A stretch of DNA of 64,000 nt from Pseudomonas putida (GCA_041879295.1 CP047152.1:5275501-5339500), one strand, 5' to 3'. Positions 49,701 to 58,972 are shown, numbered from the stretch's first letter. Notes: generated from the sequence alone by a model not told the origin. Made by a program: numbers and translations.

Positions 49701-51724
49701 GTGCTATCGAGTTGCGCCAAACCCAGATGGAACAACGAGCGCGCAGCTTCCAGCCACTCCATCTCGGCCATTTGCAGTGGCAGTTGATGCCCCTTGTACT
49801 CACGGGCCAGGCGGTCGAAGGCAGTGGCCAGTTCTGCGACCGGCATCACCCCGGCCATGGCGGCACTGCCTTTGAGCGTGTGCAAGGCACGCTGCAAGTC
49901 ATCGCTGACCGGCGTGTCGTGGCCGCCGGCGCTTTGCAGATAAACCTCAAGATTGGCCAGATGACCCTGCGCCTCGGTGCGAAAAATGCCCAGCAACTGC
50001 GGATCGAGGCCATCGACACCGGCAGCCGCCGGGGCATCGTTTTCGGCCAAGCTGTGCAAGTGCCCGGCCAATTGCTCGATTTCAGTCAGTTGCGGCAGCT
50101 GGCCGGCAGCAAAGTCGGCCATCAGGTCAGGCAAGTGAACGAACACCTGCTGCAGCGCTACAACCCCTTCCGGGCTGAGTACGCTGCGGCCCTCCAGCAC
50201 CCGGTTCAGCAGGTGCTCGGCGCCCCAGGCCAGTTCAGCCACCGCCTCTGCATGCACCATGCGGCCACTGCCTTTGAGCGTGTGCAGCGCGCGACGCACT
50301 TCGCCCAGCGCTTCGCGCTGCTGGTTGTCGGCACGCCAGCGCAGCCAATGGCGCTCGATTTCCGGCAGCAGCTCGCCCGCTTCTTCAAGGAACACTTCGC
50401 GAAGCTCGTCATCGATACCATCGCCACTGCCGTCCTGGTCTGGGCTGGCACCGACCACCGCGCACTGCACACCCAGCGCCGCCAGGCTGGCCCGCGCCAT
50501 CTCGATAAAGGGCTGGCCATCGGCCAGCGGGTCGGCCGCCCGCCATTGCAGGTAGCATTCGGCAGCGCTCAGTGCCTCGGCCAAGTGCGTCAGCTCATCA
50601 ATCGGCGGCTCTTCGTCCAGGTGCTGCAGCCAACGCTGCACATAGCTTGCGCAGCCGACAAACAGCTCGGCCACGGCCGGCAGCATCAACATGGCCAGTG
50701 CCCCGCGGATCTGCTGCAACAGCCCCGGCAAGGGCTGCAGGCGTTGCCGGGGCCAGTCGGACTCCAGGTAATCGCCGATCAGATCCTTGGCCTGCTGCAG
50801 CACGTTCAGCGATTCATTCAGCACCAGCTGGCGTATCTCGGCCAGGTCCGAGCCCGGCAGGCTGCCTTGGCCGTTTTCCTCCAAAGGGCCGACCATGCCG
50901 TTCAGGGAGGCCTCCACGTACAGCAAAGCCCCCGCCACATCCATCAACACCGCGTCGTCCACCGCCCGCTCGCCCTGAGCCAATGCCTGCAATGCCAGCA
51001 CCTGATCGATGATCACCCGCCGCGGTTGCTGAAAGCCCAATACCGCCAAGGTGTCAGCCACGTGGCGCAACGGTGCCAGTAGTGCATCGAGCTGCTCGCG
51101 GTGCTGACGGTCCCCGCGCCCGTACTGGTCCAGGCGCTCCTTGATGCGCATCAAGTCATCGCACAGTGCAGTCACCACCGAACGCAGCGCATCGCGCCCC
51201 GACCCGGCCTGCAACTGATCACGCCAGTTGCCCAGCGACAGGTCGAGGTTGGCAAGGTCATCGTCACCTGCAAAGCGTTGGGCGGCACCGGTCATCAGGC
51301 TGGCCTGGGCCAGCGGTTCCTCGCCACGGCAGGCACGCAGCTGGTTGAGCAACGGCAGCATCACCAGCGGCAGGTCGTGGCGGGCACCGCGTAATCGCTC
51401 AAGATACGAGGGCAACTGCTCCAGGCCGCGGAACAACGCCCCCAGGCAATCACCCCGGGGGCTGACCTGGCCGTCGGCCAACGCCTTGGCGAACAGCTCC
51501 AGCTCCTCGGCCAGGCGCGTGGCGCCGCGCAGTTCGAGCATGCGCAGGCAGCCGTGCACCTGATGCAGGTTGTCGACCACGAAAGCCATCATCGAAAGGT
51601 CGTCCGTCTCGCCAGCAAAGCGCTCCAGCGCCTGCCGTGCCTGACCCAGGCAATCGAGAATGGCGGCCTTGGTCCAGGCCAGCGCCACTGTTTCGTGACG
51701 CTCGGGGCTTACTGCAGACGCCAT
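46784..51724 (-). CDS. chpA: ChpA: hybrid chemosensory histidine kinase with multiple Hpt domains
   Basis: A 1646-residue CheA-type kinase of the Pil-Chp system. N-terminal helical FimL/Hpt-like domain (a degenerate VHG around residue 58). Hpt domains with LHTLKGS histidines at ~480, ~615 and ~929, the last preceding the dimerisation region. HATPase with N box NAVDHG near 1234 and GRGLGMD near 1325. CheW-like domain ~1390-1510. Receiver domain 1520-1640 with phosphoacceptor in LLLDIEMPRMDGF near 1575. The P. aeruginosa protein has ~2470 residues and more phosphotransfer domains, so this one is reduced. The ATG at 51724 is preferred over a GTG two codons before it, as GAGGAA lies 10 bases upstream. 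The gap to pilJ is 12 nt. Confidence 0.93.
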   Translation of the reverse strand: MASAVSPERHETVALAWTKAAILDCLGQARQALERFAGETDDLSMMAFVVDNLHQVHGCLRMLELRGATRLAEELELFAKALADGQVSPRGDCLGALFRGLEQLPSYLERLRGARHDLPLVMLPLLNQLRACRGEEPLAQASLMTGAAQRFAGDDDLANLDLSLGNWRDQLQAGSGRDALRSVVTALCDDLMRIKERLDQYGRGDRQHREQLDALLAPLRHVADTLAVLGFQQPRRVIIDQVLALQALAQGERAVDDAVLMDVAGALLYVEASLNGMVGPLEENGQGSLPGSDLAEIRQLVLNESLNVLQQAKDLIGDYLESDWPRQRLQPLPGLLQQIRGALAMLMLPAVAELFVGCASYVQRWLQHLDEEPPIDELTHLAEALSAAECYLQWRAADPLADGQPFIEMARASLAALGVQCAVVGASPDQDGSGDGIDDELREVFLEEAGELLPEIERHWLRWRADNQQREALGEVRRALHTLKGSGRMVHAEAVAELAWGAEHLLNRVLEGRSVLSPEGVVALQQVFVHLPDLMADFAAGQLPQLTEIEQLAGHLHSLAENDAPAAAGVDGLDPQLLGIFRTEAQGHLANLEVYLQSAGGHDTPVSDDLQRALHTLKGSAAMAGVMPVAELATAFDRLAREYKGHQLPLQMAEMEWLEAARSLFHLGLAQLDSTPLAAIPGAAELIEQVGQAVDGRLASLHEDPHHAGRRKHDPQLVASFLAQAMDILLDAETLLSRWQQQPAQRDALDNLLDQMTTLGHAAHLADLWQMDEVCEALLDLYGAVEEGSLPADARFFSQAQRAQETLLDMLDEVAAGQDIPPRPELVDSLRNLLDQALAPDATGLVGIDTVTPLHPDMDLSDTLGLPHPPLQPEVAEPLAEKPESPGEELLEVFLEESSDIVESAAAALARWQADPRSSVEVDNLMRDLHTLKGVARMVEITPIGDLAHELEFLYELLAAGRLPPSAPLFALLQNCHDRLAHMLDAVRLGQPLHAATALIDYIRNFSSAALTDSAAGQGPPEAATAEAPAAAPERAPGDMVKVDAELLDDLGNLAGEHSIIRGRIEQQVNDAQFALNEMETTLERMRDQLLRLDVETQGRISSRQQFEGDAYDDFDPLEMDRHSQLQQLSRALFESASDLLDLKETLAQRAQEAYSLLQQQARVNSQLQEGLTATLMVPFERLVPRLQRVVRQVASELGKQVELVVGNAEGELDRSVLERMVAPLEHMLRNAVDHGLESRAMRLAAGKPEQGTIHLNLLHEGADIVIEMTDDGAGVPLEAVRHKAIKRGLLDPQAQLSDHEILQFILRPGFSTAEKITQISGRGLGMDVVHEEVKQLGGSMSIESAQGKGARFLIRLPFTVSINRALMVHLGEEQYAIPLNTIEGIVRVPPAELAACYQLDSPRYVYAGHEYELRYLGELLQGLPRPALLGQSVPLPVLLVHSKEQSFAIQADSLSPSREIVVKSLGPQFAAVAGLSGATLLGDGRVVLILDLLGQLRGQQRRLARLPGGGSQRQLLGPAPRRPLLVMVVDDSVTVRKVTSRLLERHGMSVLTAKDGVDAMALLEEHRPDVLLLDIEMPRMDGFEVATRIRRDARLKDLPIIMITSRTGQKHRDRAMAIGVNEYLGKPYQESLLLQSIAHWSQAHA

Positions 51725-51736
51725 GGTCACTATTCC

Positions 51737-53797
51737 TCAACGCGGCTCGGTAGGTGGCGGCAGGGTGAATCCGGACACCGAACGGCGCATCTCGCTCGCC
51801 ATGCGGGCCAAGTGGCGGATGCTGTCGGCGGTGGCGCCGGAGCCGGCGGAGGTTTGCGCGGTGATCTGCTGAATCACTGCCATGGTGTGGGAGATCTGCC
51901 CGGCGGACGAGGTCTGCAACTGGGCAGCGTCGGAGATGCTGTGGATAAGGTCGGCGAGGTTCTGCGACACCCCTTCGATCTCGGCCAGCGCCACCCCGGC
52001 ATCCTGGGCCAGGCGTGCGCCACGCACCACTTCGGCGGTGGTTTGCTCCATGGAGATCACCGCTTCGTTGGTATCGGCCTGAATGGTACGCACCAGCGCC
52101 TCGATCTGGCGGGTGGCAGACGATGAGCGCTCAGCCAGGCGCTGCACCTCGTCGGCAACCACGGCAAACCCACGGCCGGCTTCCCCGGCCAACGAAGCCT
52201 GGATGGCAGCGTTCAGGGCAAGAATGTTGGTCTGATCGGCAATGTCGTCGATCAGGCTGACGATGTCGCCGATTTCCTGAGAGGATTCGCCAAGGCGCTT
52301 GATCCGTTTGGCGGTGTCCTGGATCTGCTCGCGAATGTTGTCCATGCCGTTGATGGTGTTGTGCACCACCTCATTGCCTTTGTTGGCGATGGCCACCGAA
52401 CGCTCGGCCACTTTGGCCGATTCGTAAGCATGCGCCGAAACCCGGTCAATCGACTCAACCATGTCACCCACCGCCTCGGACGCCTCGCTGATCTGTGCGG
52501 CCTGGTGCTCGGAGGCCTTGGCCAGTTGCCGCGCGGTGTTCTGCGTGTCCTGCACGGCGGCCGCGACCTGCACTGCACTGTGGTTGATGGTGGCGACCAG
52601 ATCGCGCAACTGGTCCACGGAATAGTTGATCGAGTCGGCAATGGCGCCGGTGAAGTCTTCAGTCACCGATACTGTCACCGTCAGGTCGCCATCTGCCAGC
52701 TCTTCGATTTCGTCGAGCAGGCGCATGATGGCCTGCTGGTTACGTTCGTTCTTTTCTGCGGTCTCGCGCAGTTGGCGGTTGGTGGTACGCACCATGACCA
52801 GGCCGATAAGGATGATCGAGGCCAGCGCCAGCAGGCCCAAGACATAGCCGCCAACGGTGTCGAGGGTGCGACCGCCGGCCAGGTTCTCGAAACCGTTCGC
52901 CAGGTGTGAAGCTTCGTCGAGCAAGGTTTGCGACAGGCTGAAGATGTTGCCCGCAGCCTCACGCACACGGAACAGTTCGGGCGAGGTTTCGAGGATTTCG
53001 TCCACCGAACCGGCAACGAACTGGAACAACTCGGCGATTTCGGCCAGCCGTGCGCGGGCGTCGGCGTCTTCTACACGGGTTACCTGGATCGTCGCATTGC
53101 CATTGAGCATGCCCTCCAGCACCTGGCCAAAGCGCCCGGCGTCACGGCCGAAGGCATCGGCCGCCTGGGCGGCGCTGTCGTCACCGGCCAGGACGGTGTT
53201 GACCGAGCCAAGAATACGTTCGGCCAGCAACAGTTGGCGCTGAGCCACTGCAACCTGACTGGCCGGGGCACCGCTCTGCAGCAGGATCTCGACCACTTTT
53301 TCATATTCCACCTGTAACTGCGGCACGGTCTCGGCCAGGGTCGCTGCCACCTGATGCAGCGACAGCACGGTCTGCTCGCTGGCCAGGATGATGTCGGTGT
53401 TCTTGCGCAGGTTTTCCCAGTCGCGGCGTACCGATTCCATCTCGTCACGCACCGAAGGCGGCGCAGGCGGCAGGCCAGTGGACTTGTCCCCTTGGCGCAG
53501 GTAGCCCCAGCGCTGCTCGAAATCATTGCGCGCATCCGACAGCAGCTTGAAGGCCAAGGCCTTGCCGGTGGCCGCCTCGGTGGCGTTCTTGGCGATACGC
53601 TGCGACAGCACGCGCAGCTCGCCGGCATGGCCGATGTACTGCTTGTCGTAGTTGGATTGGGTATTGAGGTAAGCAAAGTTTGCGAATAGCAAGATGATCG
53701 AGAGGATCAGTATCAGGAACAGCACGGTGATCTGCGCGATGCTGCGGGTACGTGGGCTCACGGTGGTGGCAGTGACGGGGGTGGCAGGCTTGTTCAC
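51737..53797 (-). CDS. pilJ: PilJ: type IV pilus chemoreceptor (MCP)
   Basis: A 686-residue methyl-accepting chemotaxis protein. It has an N-terminal helix at ~22-42 ([20 protein letters not shown]), two PilJ-type periplasmic domains around 50-300 ([17 protein letters not shown]; the second resembles the first), a second membrane helix ~312-332 ([20 protein letters not shown]), and a cytoplasmic signalling hairpin with [20 protein letters not shown] near 560. In P. aeruginosa PilJ senses pilin retraction and feeds the ChpA kinase. pilK, which normally follows, is missing: chpA starts 12 nt downstream. Conserved start and length agree with the family. Confidence 0.94.
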   Translation of the reverse strand: MNKPATPVTATTVSPRTRSIAQITVLFLILILSIILLFANFAYLNTQSNYDKQYIGHAGELRVLSQRIAKNATEAATGKALAFKLLSDARNDFEQRWGYLRQGDKSTGLPPAPPSVRDEMESVRRDWENLRKNTDIILASEQTVLSLHQVAATLAETVPQLQVEYEKVVEILLQSGAPASQVAVAQRQLLLAERILGSVNTVLAGDDSAAQAADAFGRDAGRFGQVLEGMLNGNATIQVTRVEDADARARLAEIAELFQFVAGSVDEILETSPELFRVREAAGNIFSLSQTLLDEASHLANGFENLAGGRTLDTVGGYVLGLLALASIILIGLVMVRTTNRQLRETAEKNERNQQAIMRLLDEIEELADGDLTVTVSVTEDFTGAIADSINYSVDQLRDLVATINHSAVQVAAAVQDTQNTARQLAKASEHQAAQISEASEAVGDMVESIDRVSAHAYESAKVAERSVAIANKGNEVVHNTINGMDNIREQIQDTAKRIKRLGESSQEIGDIVSLIDDIADQTNILALNAAIQASLAGEAGRGFAVVADEVQRLAERSSSATRQIEALVRTIQADTNEAVISMEQTTAEVVRGARLAQDAGVALAEIEGVSQNLADLIHSISDAAQLQTSSAGQISHTMAVIQQITAQTSAGSGATADSIRHLARMASEMRRSVSGFTLPPPTEPR

Positions 53798-53808
53798 GTT
53801 CGCAGGTC

Positions 53809-54363
53809 CTATAACGCCACATCGAGAAAGCCCGGCGCCTGGGCCAGGGCAAAGGGGCTGAAGATCGCCCAGTTACGTTCACGCGGAAAATACCCCTGCA
53901 CAAAGCGTGCAGCGGCAGCGATCAGAGGCTGCGGCGGCGACAGCTGCAGGCTGTCGAGGGCAAAGTGCTGAAGGCCCAGCACCTCGTCGACCAGCAAGCC
54001 GACGAACAGGTCGTCGTGATCCAGCACCAGCACTCGCCGCTGCTTGCCCGGTGCGGCGTGGCCCAGGCCGAAGAAGCAGCTCAAGTCCATTACCGGCAAC
54101 AGCCGGCCACGCAGGTTGGCTACCCCACATACCCATGGCTGCACGCCGGGTACGCGGCTACTACGTGGTTCGCGCAGCACCTCGGCCACTTCGCCCATGG
54201 GCGCGACGAACCACTGCCCGGCAATGCTAAAGCCAATGCCGCTCCACTGCTGCACGCGGTTGTCCTGCAGCGGCTGATCGGCGACCAGCAGGCGGCAGCG
54301 CCGGTCGATGTCCAGCAACAACTCAAAGGCGGTCAGCGACGCGCCTTGCGGGCGGGTGGTCAA
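53809..54363 (-). CDS. pilI: PilI: CheW-type adaptor
   Basis: A 184-residue CheW-fold protein that couples PilJ to ChpA. Key segments: [60 protein letters not shown], and the end [17 protein letters not shown], closely parallel to P. aeruginosa PilI. The start codon appears to be TTG at 54363, because it overlaps the pilH stop by 4 bases (TTGA), GGGGG lies nearby and no in-frame ATG or GTG precedes the conserved region. It is translationally coupled to pilH and 11 nt from pilJ. Confidence 0.9.
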   Translation of the reverse strand: MTTRPQGASLTAFELLLDIDRRCRLLVADQPLQDNRVQQWSGIGFSIAGQWFVAPMGEVAEVLREPRSSRVPGVQPWVCGVANLRGRLLPVMDLSCFFGLGHAAPGKQRRVLVLDHDDLFVGLLVDEVLGLQHFALDSLQLSPPQPLIAAAARFVQGYFPRERNWAIFSPFALAQAPGFLDVAL

Positions 54364-54725
54364 GCCCCCAGCACTTCTTTGAGCTTGGCGATCAGCGCTT
54401 CCTCTTCCACCGGTTTGGTCAGGAAGTCACGGGCACCCTGGCGCGTGGCCCAGATACGGTCGGTTTCCTGGTCCTTGGTGGTTACCACGATCACTGGAAT
54501 AGCGCTGGTTTCCGGGTCCTTGCTGAGCTGGCGGGTGGCCTGGAAGCCGTTCATGCCAGGCATGACGATGTCCATCAGCACCGCGTCGGGCTTGTCCTGC
54601 CGGGCCAGAGCCACGCCGTCGGCACCGTTGCTGGCCTTGAGCACCTGGTAGCCGTGCTTTTCCAGCCATTCGGTCAATCTGTACATCTCTGTCGGCGAGT
54701 CGTCGACAATCAGAACTCGGGCCAT
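54360..54725 (-). CDS. pilH: PilH: CheY-like response regulator
   Basis: A 121-residue single-domain response regulator. The acidic pocket DD (VLIVDDSPTEMYRLTEW), phosphoacceptor Asp in DAVLMDIVMPGMNGFQATRQ around residue 52, the Thr in IVVTTKDQETD and the Lys in FLTKPVEEE are all present, so it should be phosphorylated by ChpA. In P. aeruginosa PilH works against PilG by governing pilus retraction and surface cAMP signalling. It is second in the operon, 47 nt after pilG and overlapping pilI. Confidence 0.95.
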   Translation of the reverse strand: MARVLIVDDSPTEMYRLTEWLEKHGYQVLKASNGADGVALARQDKPDAVLMDIVMPGMNGFQATRQLSKDPETSAIPVIVVTTKDQETDRIWATRQGARDFLTKPVEEEALIAKLKEVLGA

Positions 54726-54772
54726 GCTGTTTCCCCATCAGGAAAGTAGGACCGCGCCATGGCGGGGCTCGG

Positions 54773-55174
54773 TCAGGGTACGTGTTGTTGAGGTGCGGCA
54801 AACCCGGGCACATGGGCGCGGATCGCGTCGAGCAGTTCTTCCTTGCTGAACGGCTTGGTCAGGAACTGATCGGAACCGACCACCCGGCCGCGGGCCTTGT
54901 CGAACAGGCCATCGCGCGACGACAGCAGGATAACCGGGGTATCCTTGAAGGCACTGTTGTGCTTGATTACCGCGCAGGTCTGGTAGCCGTCCAGGCGTGG
55001 CATCAGCACATCGACGAAAATGATGCTGGGCTGATGGTCGACGATCTTGGCCAGGGCATCGAAGCCATCGCTGGCAGTGATCACCTCGCAACCCGCTTCA
55101 CCGAGCAGCATCTGCGCGGTGCGGCGGATCGTGCGGGAATCGTCGATCACCATCACCTTCAGGGGTTGTTCCAT
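54773..55174 (-). CDS. pilG: PilG: CheY-like response regulator
   Basis: A 133-residue CheY-type regulator, the first gene of the pil-chp operon. The motifs are MVIDDSRTIRRTAQML, the phosphoacceptor in PSIIFVDVLMPRLDGYQTC (~56), VILLSSRDG and the Lys in FLTKPFSKEELLD. PilG promotes pilus extension and adenylate cyclase activation in P. aeruginosa. TAGG lies just ahead of the ATG at 55174. The promoter region is shared with the divergent gshB gene and contains a repeat at 55194-55290. Confidence 0.95.
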   Translation of the reverse strand: MEQPLKVMVIDDSRTIRRTAQMLLGEAGCEVITASDGFDALAKIVDHQPSIIFVDVLMPRLDGYQTCAVIKHNSAFKDTPVILLSSRDGLFDKARGRVVGSDQFLTKPFSKEELLDAIRAHVPGFAAPQQHVP

Positions 55175-55193
55175 AGATGCCTACCAGTAGGAT

Positions 55194-55290
55194 TGAAGCC
55201 GCAAGTTGCAAGCGGCAAGCTGCAAGAAAGCAGCTCGGCGCATGGATGCTCTTTTCTTGAGGCTTGTAGCTCAAGGCTTGCAGCTGCATT
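55194..55290. repeat. Dispersed AGCTT/GCAAG repeat between pilG and gshB
   Basis: GCAAGTTGCAAGCGGCAAGC and, inverted, GGCTTGTAGCTCAAGGCTTGC flank an AT-rich centre. The unit can fold into a long imperfect hairpin. Same family as 22336-22434 and 34118-34277. Confidence 0.6.
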
Positions 55291-55412
55291 TTTAGCATAC
55301 TCCGGGTGGCCATTCCATCTGCCGCGCCCCTTGACCGGCGGCGTTCGCGGCGCCACCCTGAGCCACTTTTCTTTCGATCCACCGCGGCCACCTGCCGCCA
55401 AGAGGACCCCCC

Positions 55413-56366
55413 ATGAGCGTTCGCCTCGGCATTGTCATGGACCCCATCGCGTCCATCTCCTACAAGAAGGACAGCTCGCTGGCCATGCTGCTGGCCGCCC
55501 AGGCACGCGGCTGGAGCCTGTTCTACATGGAACAGCAAGACCTGTATCAGGGCGAAGGCAAGGCCCGCGCCCGCATGCGCCCGCTGAACGTGTTTGCCGA
55601 CCCGGCACGCTGGTTCGAACTGGGCGAGGAGCAGGACAGCCCGCTGGCCGAGCTGGACGTGATCCTGATGCGCAAGGACCCGCCCTTCGACATGGAGTTT
55701 GTCTATAGCACTTACCTGCTGGAGCAAGCCGAGGCCGAAGGCGTACTGGTGGTAAACCGCCCGCAAAGCCTGCGCGACTGCAACGAAAAAATGTTCGCCA
55801 CGCTGTTCCCGCAATGCACCACCCCAACCTTGGTCAGCCGCCGCCCGGACATCATTCGCGAATTCGCTGCCACGCATCCAGACGTGATCCTCAAGCCACT
55901 GGATGGCATGGGCGGTACGTCGATCTTCCGTCACCGGGCGGGCGACCCCAACCTGTCGGTGATCCTGGAAACCCTGACCGCGCTGGGCACCCAGCAAATC
56001 ATGGCCCAGGCCTACCTGCCGGCAATCAAGGACGGCGACAAGCGCATCCTGATGATCGACGGCGAGCCAGTGGACTATTGCCTGGCACGTATTCCGGCCA
56101 GCGGCGAAACCCGTGGCAACCTGGCCGCTGGCGGGCGTGGCGAAGCCCGCCCACTGACCGAGCGCGACCGCTGGATCGCCGCCCAGGTCGGCCCGACGCT
56201 GCGCGAGAAGGGCCTGCTGTTCGTTGGCCTGGACGTGATCGGCGACTACCTCACCGAAATCAACGTCACCAGCCCCACCTGTATTCGCGAAATCGATGCC
56301 GCCTACAACACCGATATCGGTGGCAAGCTGATGGATGCCATTGATCGCAAGCTCAAGGCACGCTGA
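55413..56366 (+). CDS. gshB: Glutathione synthetase
   Basis: A 317-residue ATP-grasp enzyme that joins glycine to gamma-glutamylcysteine, the last step of glutathione synthesis. Motifs: LGIVMDPIASISYKKDSSLA at the N-terminus, ILKPLDGMGGTSIFRHRAGD in the ATP lid, and VGLDVIGDYLTEINVTSPTC, the metal-binding segment near the end. Standard length (~315) and start, with AGAGGA upstream of the ATG at 55413. The head-to-head arrangement with pilG is a conserved pseudomonad feature. Confidence 0.96.
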   Translation: MSVRLGIVMDPIASISYKKDSSLAMLLAAQARGWSLFYMEQQDLYQGEGKARARMRPLNVFADPARWFELGEEQDSPLAELDVILMRKDPPFDMEFVYSTYLLEQAEAEGVLVVNRPQSLRDCNEKMFATLFPQCTTPTLVSRRPDIIREFAATHPDVILKPLDGMGGTSIFRHRAGDPNLSVILETLTALGTQQIMAQAYLPAIKDGDKRILMIDGEPVDYCLARIPASGETRGNLAAGGRGEARPLTERDRWIAAQVGPTLREKGLLFVGLDVIGDYLTEINVTSPTCIREIDAAYNTDIGGKLMDAIDRKLKAR

Positions 56367-56457
56367 CAGCCAACGCGAAGTAAAGCCGTAGAGTGGGGTA
56401 TGATGCCGGTCCTATTCGACTGAGCTGCTGCCCCGCCCTGCGGTTGCTGGATACCTG

Positions 56458-57363
56458 ATGACGCTGCCCGCTGACGTCCCTGCCGACCTGCTGCCTCCCC
56501 GTGTTCGCCCTGCGGACCGGCTCGGCTTCACCCTGTTCCTGGCTGCGCTGGTGCACCTGGCGCTGATACTCGGCGTGGGTTTCACCGTGGTCAAGCCTGC
56601 CGAAATCCGCCACACCATGGACATCACCCTGGCCACCTTCAAGAGCGAGAAGCCGCCCGAGAAGGCTGACTTCCAGGCCCAGGACAACCAGCAAGGCAGC
56701 GGCACCCTGGACAAGAAAGCGGTGCCCAAGACCACCGAACTGGCGCCTTTCCAGGACAGCAAGATCAACAAGATCACCCCACCGCCTGCGGCCAGGCCCG
56801 AGGTGGTTCCACCCCCTACCCCGAAAAAGTCGGCGGTGGTGACTACGGCGCCCAAGCCGCACAAGGTCGAACCCAAACCCAAGGAAAGCAAAGCACAGCC
56901 CAAGCCAGCCGCACCGGCACCGGACTTCGACAGCTCGCAGCTGTCCAGCCAGATCGCCAGCCTGGAGGCGGAGCTGTCCAACGAGCAGCAGATGTACGCC
57001 AAGCGCCCGCGCATCCATCGCCTGAACGCCGCGTCGACCATGCGCGACAAGGGCGCCTGGTACAAGGAAGAGTGGCGCAAGAAGGTCGAGCGCGTGGGCA
57101 ACCTGAACTATCCCGACGAAGCGCGCCGGCAGCAGATCTACGGCAACTTGCGCATGATGGTGTCGATCAACCGCGATGGCTCGCTGTACGAGGTGCTGGT
57201 GCTGGAATCATCCGGGCAGCCAGTGCTGGACCAGGCTGCGCAGCGCATCGTGCGGCTGGCGGCGCCATTTGCACCGTTTACCGGGGATCTGGCCGAGTTT
57301 GACCGGCTGGAGATCATCCGCACCTGGCGCTTCGCCCGTGGGGACCGTTTGTCCAGTAACTGA
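56458..57363 (+). CDS. tonB3: TonB-family protein (TonB3-like)
   Basis: A 301-residue TonB-type protein. One membrane helix near residues 22-44 (RLGFTLFLAALVHLALILGV), a proline/lysine-rich periplasmic spacer (~100-160, PPPTPKKSAVV then KPHKVEPKPKESKAQPKP), a short coiled-coil-like stretch (SSQIASLEAELSNEQQ) and a C-terminal TonB domain (NLNYPDEARRQQIYGNLRMM through RTWRFARG). The N-terminus lacks the usual SxxxH pattern at the exact position of TonB1 but keeps a His within the helix (LVHLAL). In P. aeruginosa the gshB-adjacent TonB3 is needed for twitching motility rather than iron uptake; this is inferred by synteny. Confidence 0.88.
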   Translation: MTLPADVPADLLPPRVRPADRLGFTLFLAALVHLALILGVGFTVVKPAEIRHTMDITLATFKSEKPPEKADFQAQDNQQGSGTLDKKAVPKTTELAPFQDSKINKITPPPAARPEVVPPPTPKKSAVVTTAPKPHKVEPKPKESKAQPKPAAPAPDFDSSQLSSQIASLEAELSNEQQMYAKRPRIHRLNAASTMRDKGAWYKEEWRKKVERVGNLNYPDEARRQQIYGNLRMMVSINRDGSLYEVLVLESSGQPVLDQAAQRIVRLAAPFAPFTGDLAEFDRLEIIRTWRFARGDRLSSN

Positions 57364-57364
57364 G

Positions 57365-58310
57365 GCATCGCGAGCTATGCTCGCTCCTACGTTTGTTTCG
57401 GGCCAATTATTTCTGGGGGGGATTTGCGCGCGGGCGCCTTGGCGCTTGGCGCGATATTGCGTCGTACAAACAAGGCGGTCGCGCGCGCCTGTCGCAGGCG
57501 TTACTGGCCAGAAACAAACGTAGGAGCGAGCGCAGCTCGCGATGCGCCGCGCGGGCGGCGCTCGATTTCTGCCACCCCCTAAAACCCACGGCAAACACAC
57601 CCGGCCATTGCGCAACGTCATGCCAGGCGGTGTGGCCTTGAGGGTATGGCGGTAGAGATGCGTCGCCTGGAAGATCGAGCGCCGCCTGTATGGCGGTAGA
57701 GGTGCGTCGCCTGGAAGATCGAGCGCCGCCCGCGCGGCGCATCGCGAGCTACGCTCGCTCCTACGTTTGTTTCGGGCCAATTATTTCTGGGGGATTTGCG
57801 CGCGTACGCCTTGGCGCATGACGCGATATCGCGTCGTACAAACAAGGCGGTCGCGCGCGCCTGTCACAGGCGTTACTGGCCAGAAACAAACGTAGGAGCG
57901 AGCGCAGCTCGCGATGCGCCGCGCGGGCGGCGCTCGATTTCTGCCACCCCATAAAACCCACGGCAAACACACCCAGCCATTGCGCAACGTCATGCCAGGC
58001 GGTGTGGCCTTGAGGGTATGGCGGTAGAGATGCGTCGCCTGGGAGATCGAGCGCCGCCTGTATGGCGGTAGAGGTGCGTCGCCTGGGAGACCGAGCGCCG
58101 CCCGCGCGGCGCATCGCGAGCTGCGCTCGCTCCTACGTTTGTTTCGGGCCAGTCATTCCTGTGGGATTTGCGCGCGTACGCCTTGGCGCATGACGCGATA
58201 TCGTGTGGTACGGACCAGGTGGTCGCGCGCGCCTGTCACTGGCGTTACTGGCCAGAAACAAACGTAGGAGCGAGCGCAGCTCGCGATGCGCCGCGCGGGC
58301 GGCGCTCGAT
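57365..58310. repeat. Nested tandem and inverted repeat array
   Basis: About 946 bp of repeat, part of a 1.04-kb gene-free gap (57364-58402). Landmark GCATCGCGAGCT occurs at 57365, 57739 and 58111, i.e. units of 374 and 372 bp, the third truncated. Each unit has inverted 41-base arms (57365-57405 against 57505-57545, three mismatches; the last pair is 58111-58151 against 58249-58289). Inside each full unit a 44-bp block is duplicated in tandem (starts at 57650 and 57694). The sequence between 58311 and 58402 is the algH leader. The short ORFs read from this array have no support. Confidence 0.9.
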
Positions 58311-58402
58311 CTCGAAGACACCAAAACCCTCACGACAACCGCCAACCAGACGACACAAATCCGCACCTTGTCAGTCTCGCCACCTGGCGCCACACTATCC
58401 CC

Positions 58403-58972
58403 ATGAAAACCCTCGCACCCAGCTACCTCAAGCACCAGTTCCTGATCGCCATGCCACACATGGCCGATCCGAACTTCGCCCAGACCCTCACGTACATCGT
58501 CGAGCACAATGAGCATGGCGCCATGGGCCTGGTGGTCAACCGACCACAGGAACTGAGCCTGGCCGACATCCTCGAGCAACTGCGCCCGGACGAAACGCCG
58601 CCGGCCAGCACCTTGCAGGTGCCGATCTACCAGGGTGGCCCGGTACAAACCGACCGCGGCTTCGTGTTGCACAGCAGCGAGTGCAGTTTCCAGGCCAGCG
58701 TGGCGCTGGAGGGGCTGTCGCTGACCACGTCACAGGACATATTGCTGGCTATCGCCGCCGGGGTGGGCCCGAAGCAGAGCCTGATCACCTTGGGCTATGC
58801 CGGTTGGGAAGCGGGCCAACTGGAAGCGGAGCTGGCAGACAACGCCTGGCTGAACTGCCCGTTCGACCCGGATATTGTCTTCGGCATGGCCAGCGACCTG
58901 CGCCTGGAGGCTGCGGCCGCCAGCCTGGGGATCAACCTGCACCTGCTGACCAGCCAGGCGGGCCACGCCTGA
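58403..58972 (+). CDS. algH: AlgH/YqgE (UPF0301) family protein
   Basis: A 189-residue protein of the AlgH/YqgE family. Its features are YLKHQFLIAMPHMADPNFAQ, VEHNEHGAMGLVVNRP, PIYQGGPVQTDRGFVLH and ILLAIAAGVGPKQSLITLGY, all family hallmarks. The role is not settled; AlgH was linked to alginate regulation in P. aeruginosa, but the adjacent-gene pattern with ruvX is broadly conserved. The ATG at 58403 is the family start; the longer ORF runs into the repeat array. Its stop overlaps the ruvX ATG by one base. Confidence 0.92.
   Translation: MKTLAPSYLKHQFLIAMPHMADPNFAQTLTYIVEHNEHGAMGLVVNRPQELSLADILEQLRPDETPPASTLQVPIYQGGPVQTDRGFVLHSSECSFQASVALEGLSLTTSQDILLAIAAGVGPKQSLITLGYAGWEAGQLEAELADNAWLNCPFDPDIVFGMASDLRLEAAAASLGINLHLLTSQAGHA

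Noticed and set aside
48356..51082. 908-codon open frame antisense to chpA
   Set aside because: It mirrors the codon bias of chpA, with a His/Gln/Arg-rich product, no ribosome binding site and no recognisable fold.
57407..58114. Apparent short ORFs (about 110-190 codons) within the repeat array
   Set aside because: They recur with the repeats, have no start signals and encode Arg/Ala-rich low-complexity peptides.
57365..58310. CRISPR-like regular repeats
   Set aside because: Units are ~373 bp with inverted arms and contain no short direct repeats with unique equal spacers; no cas genes are near.
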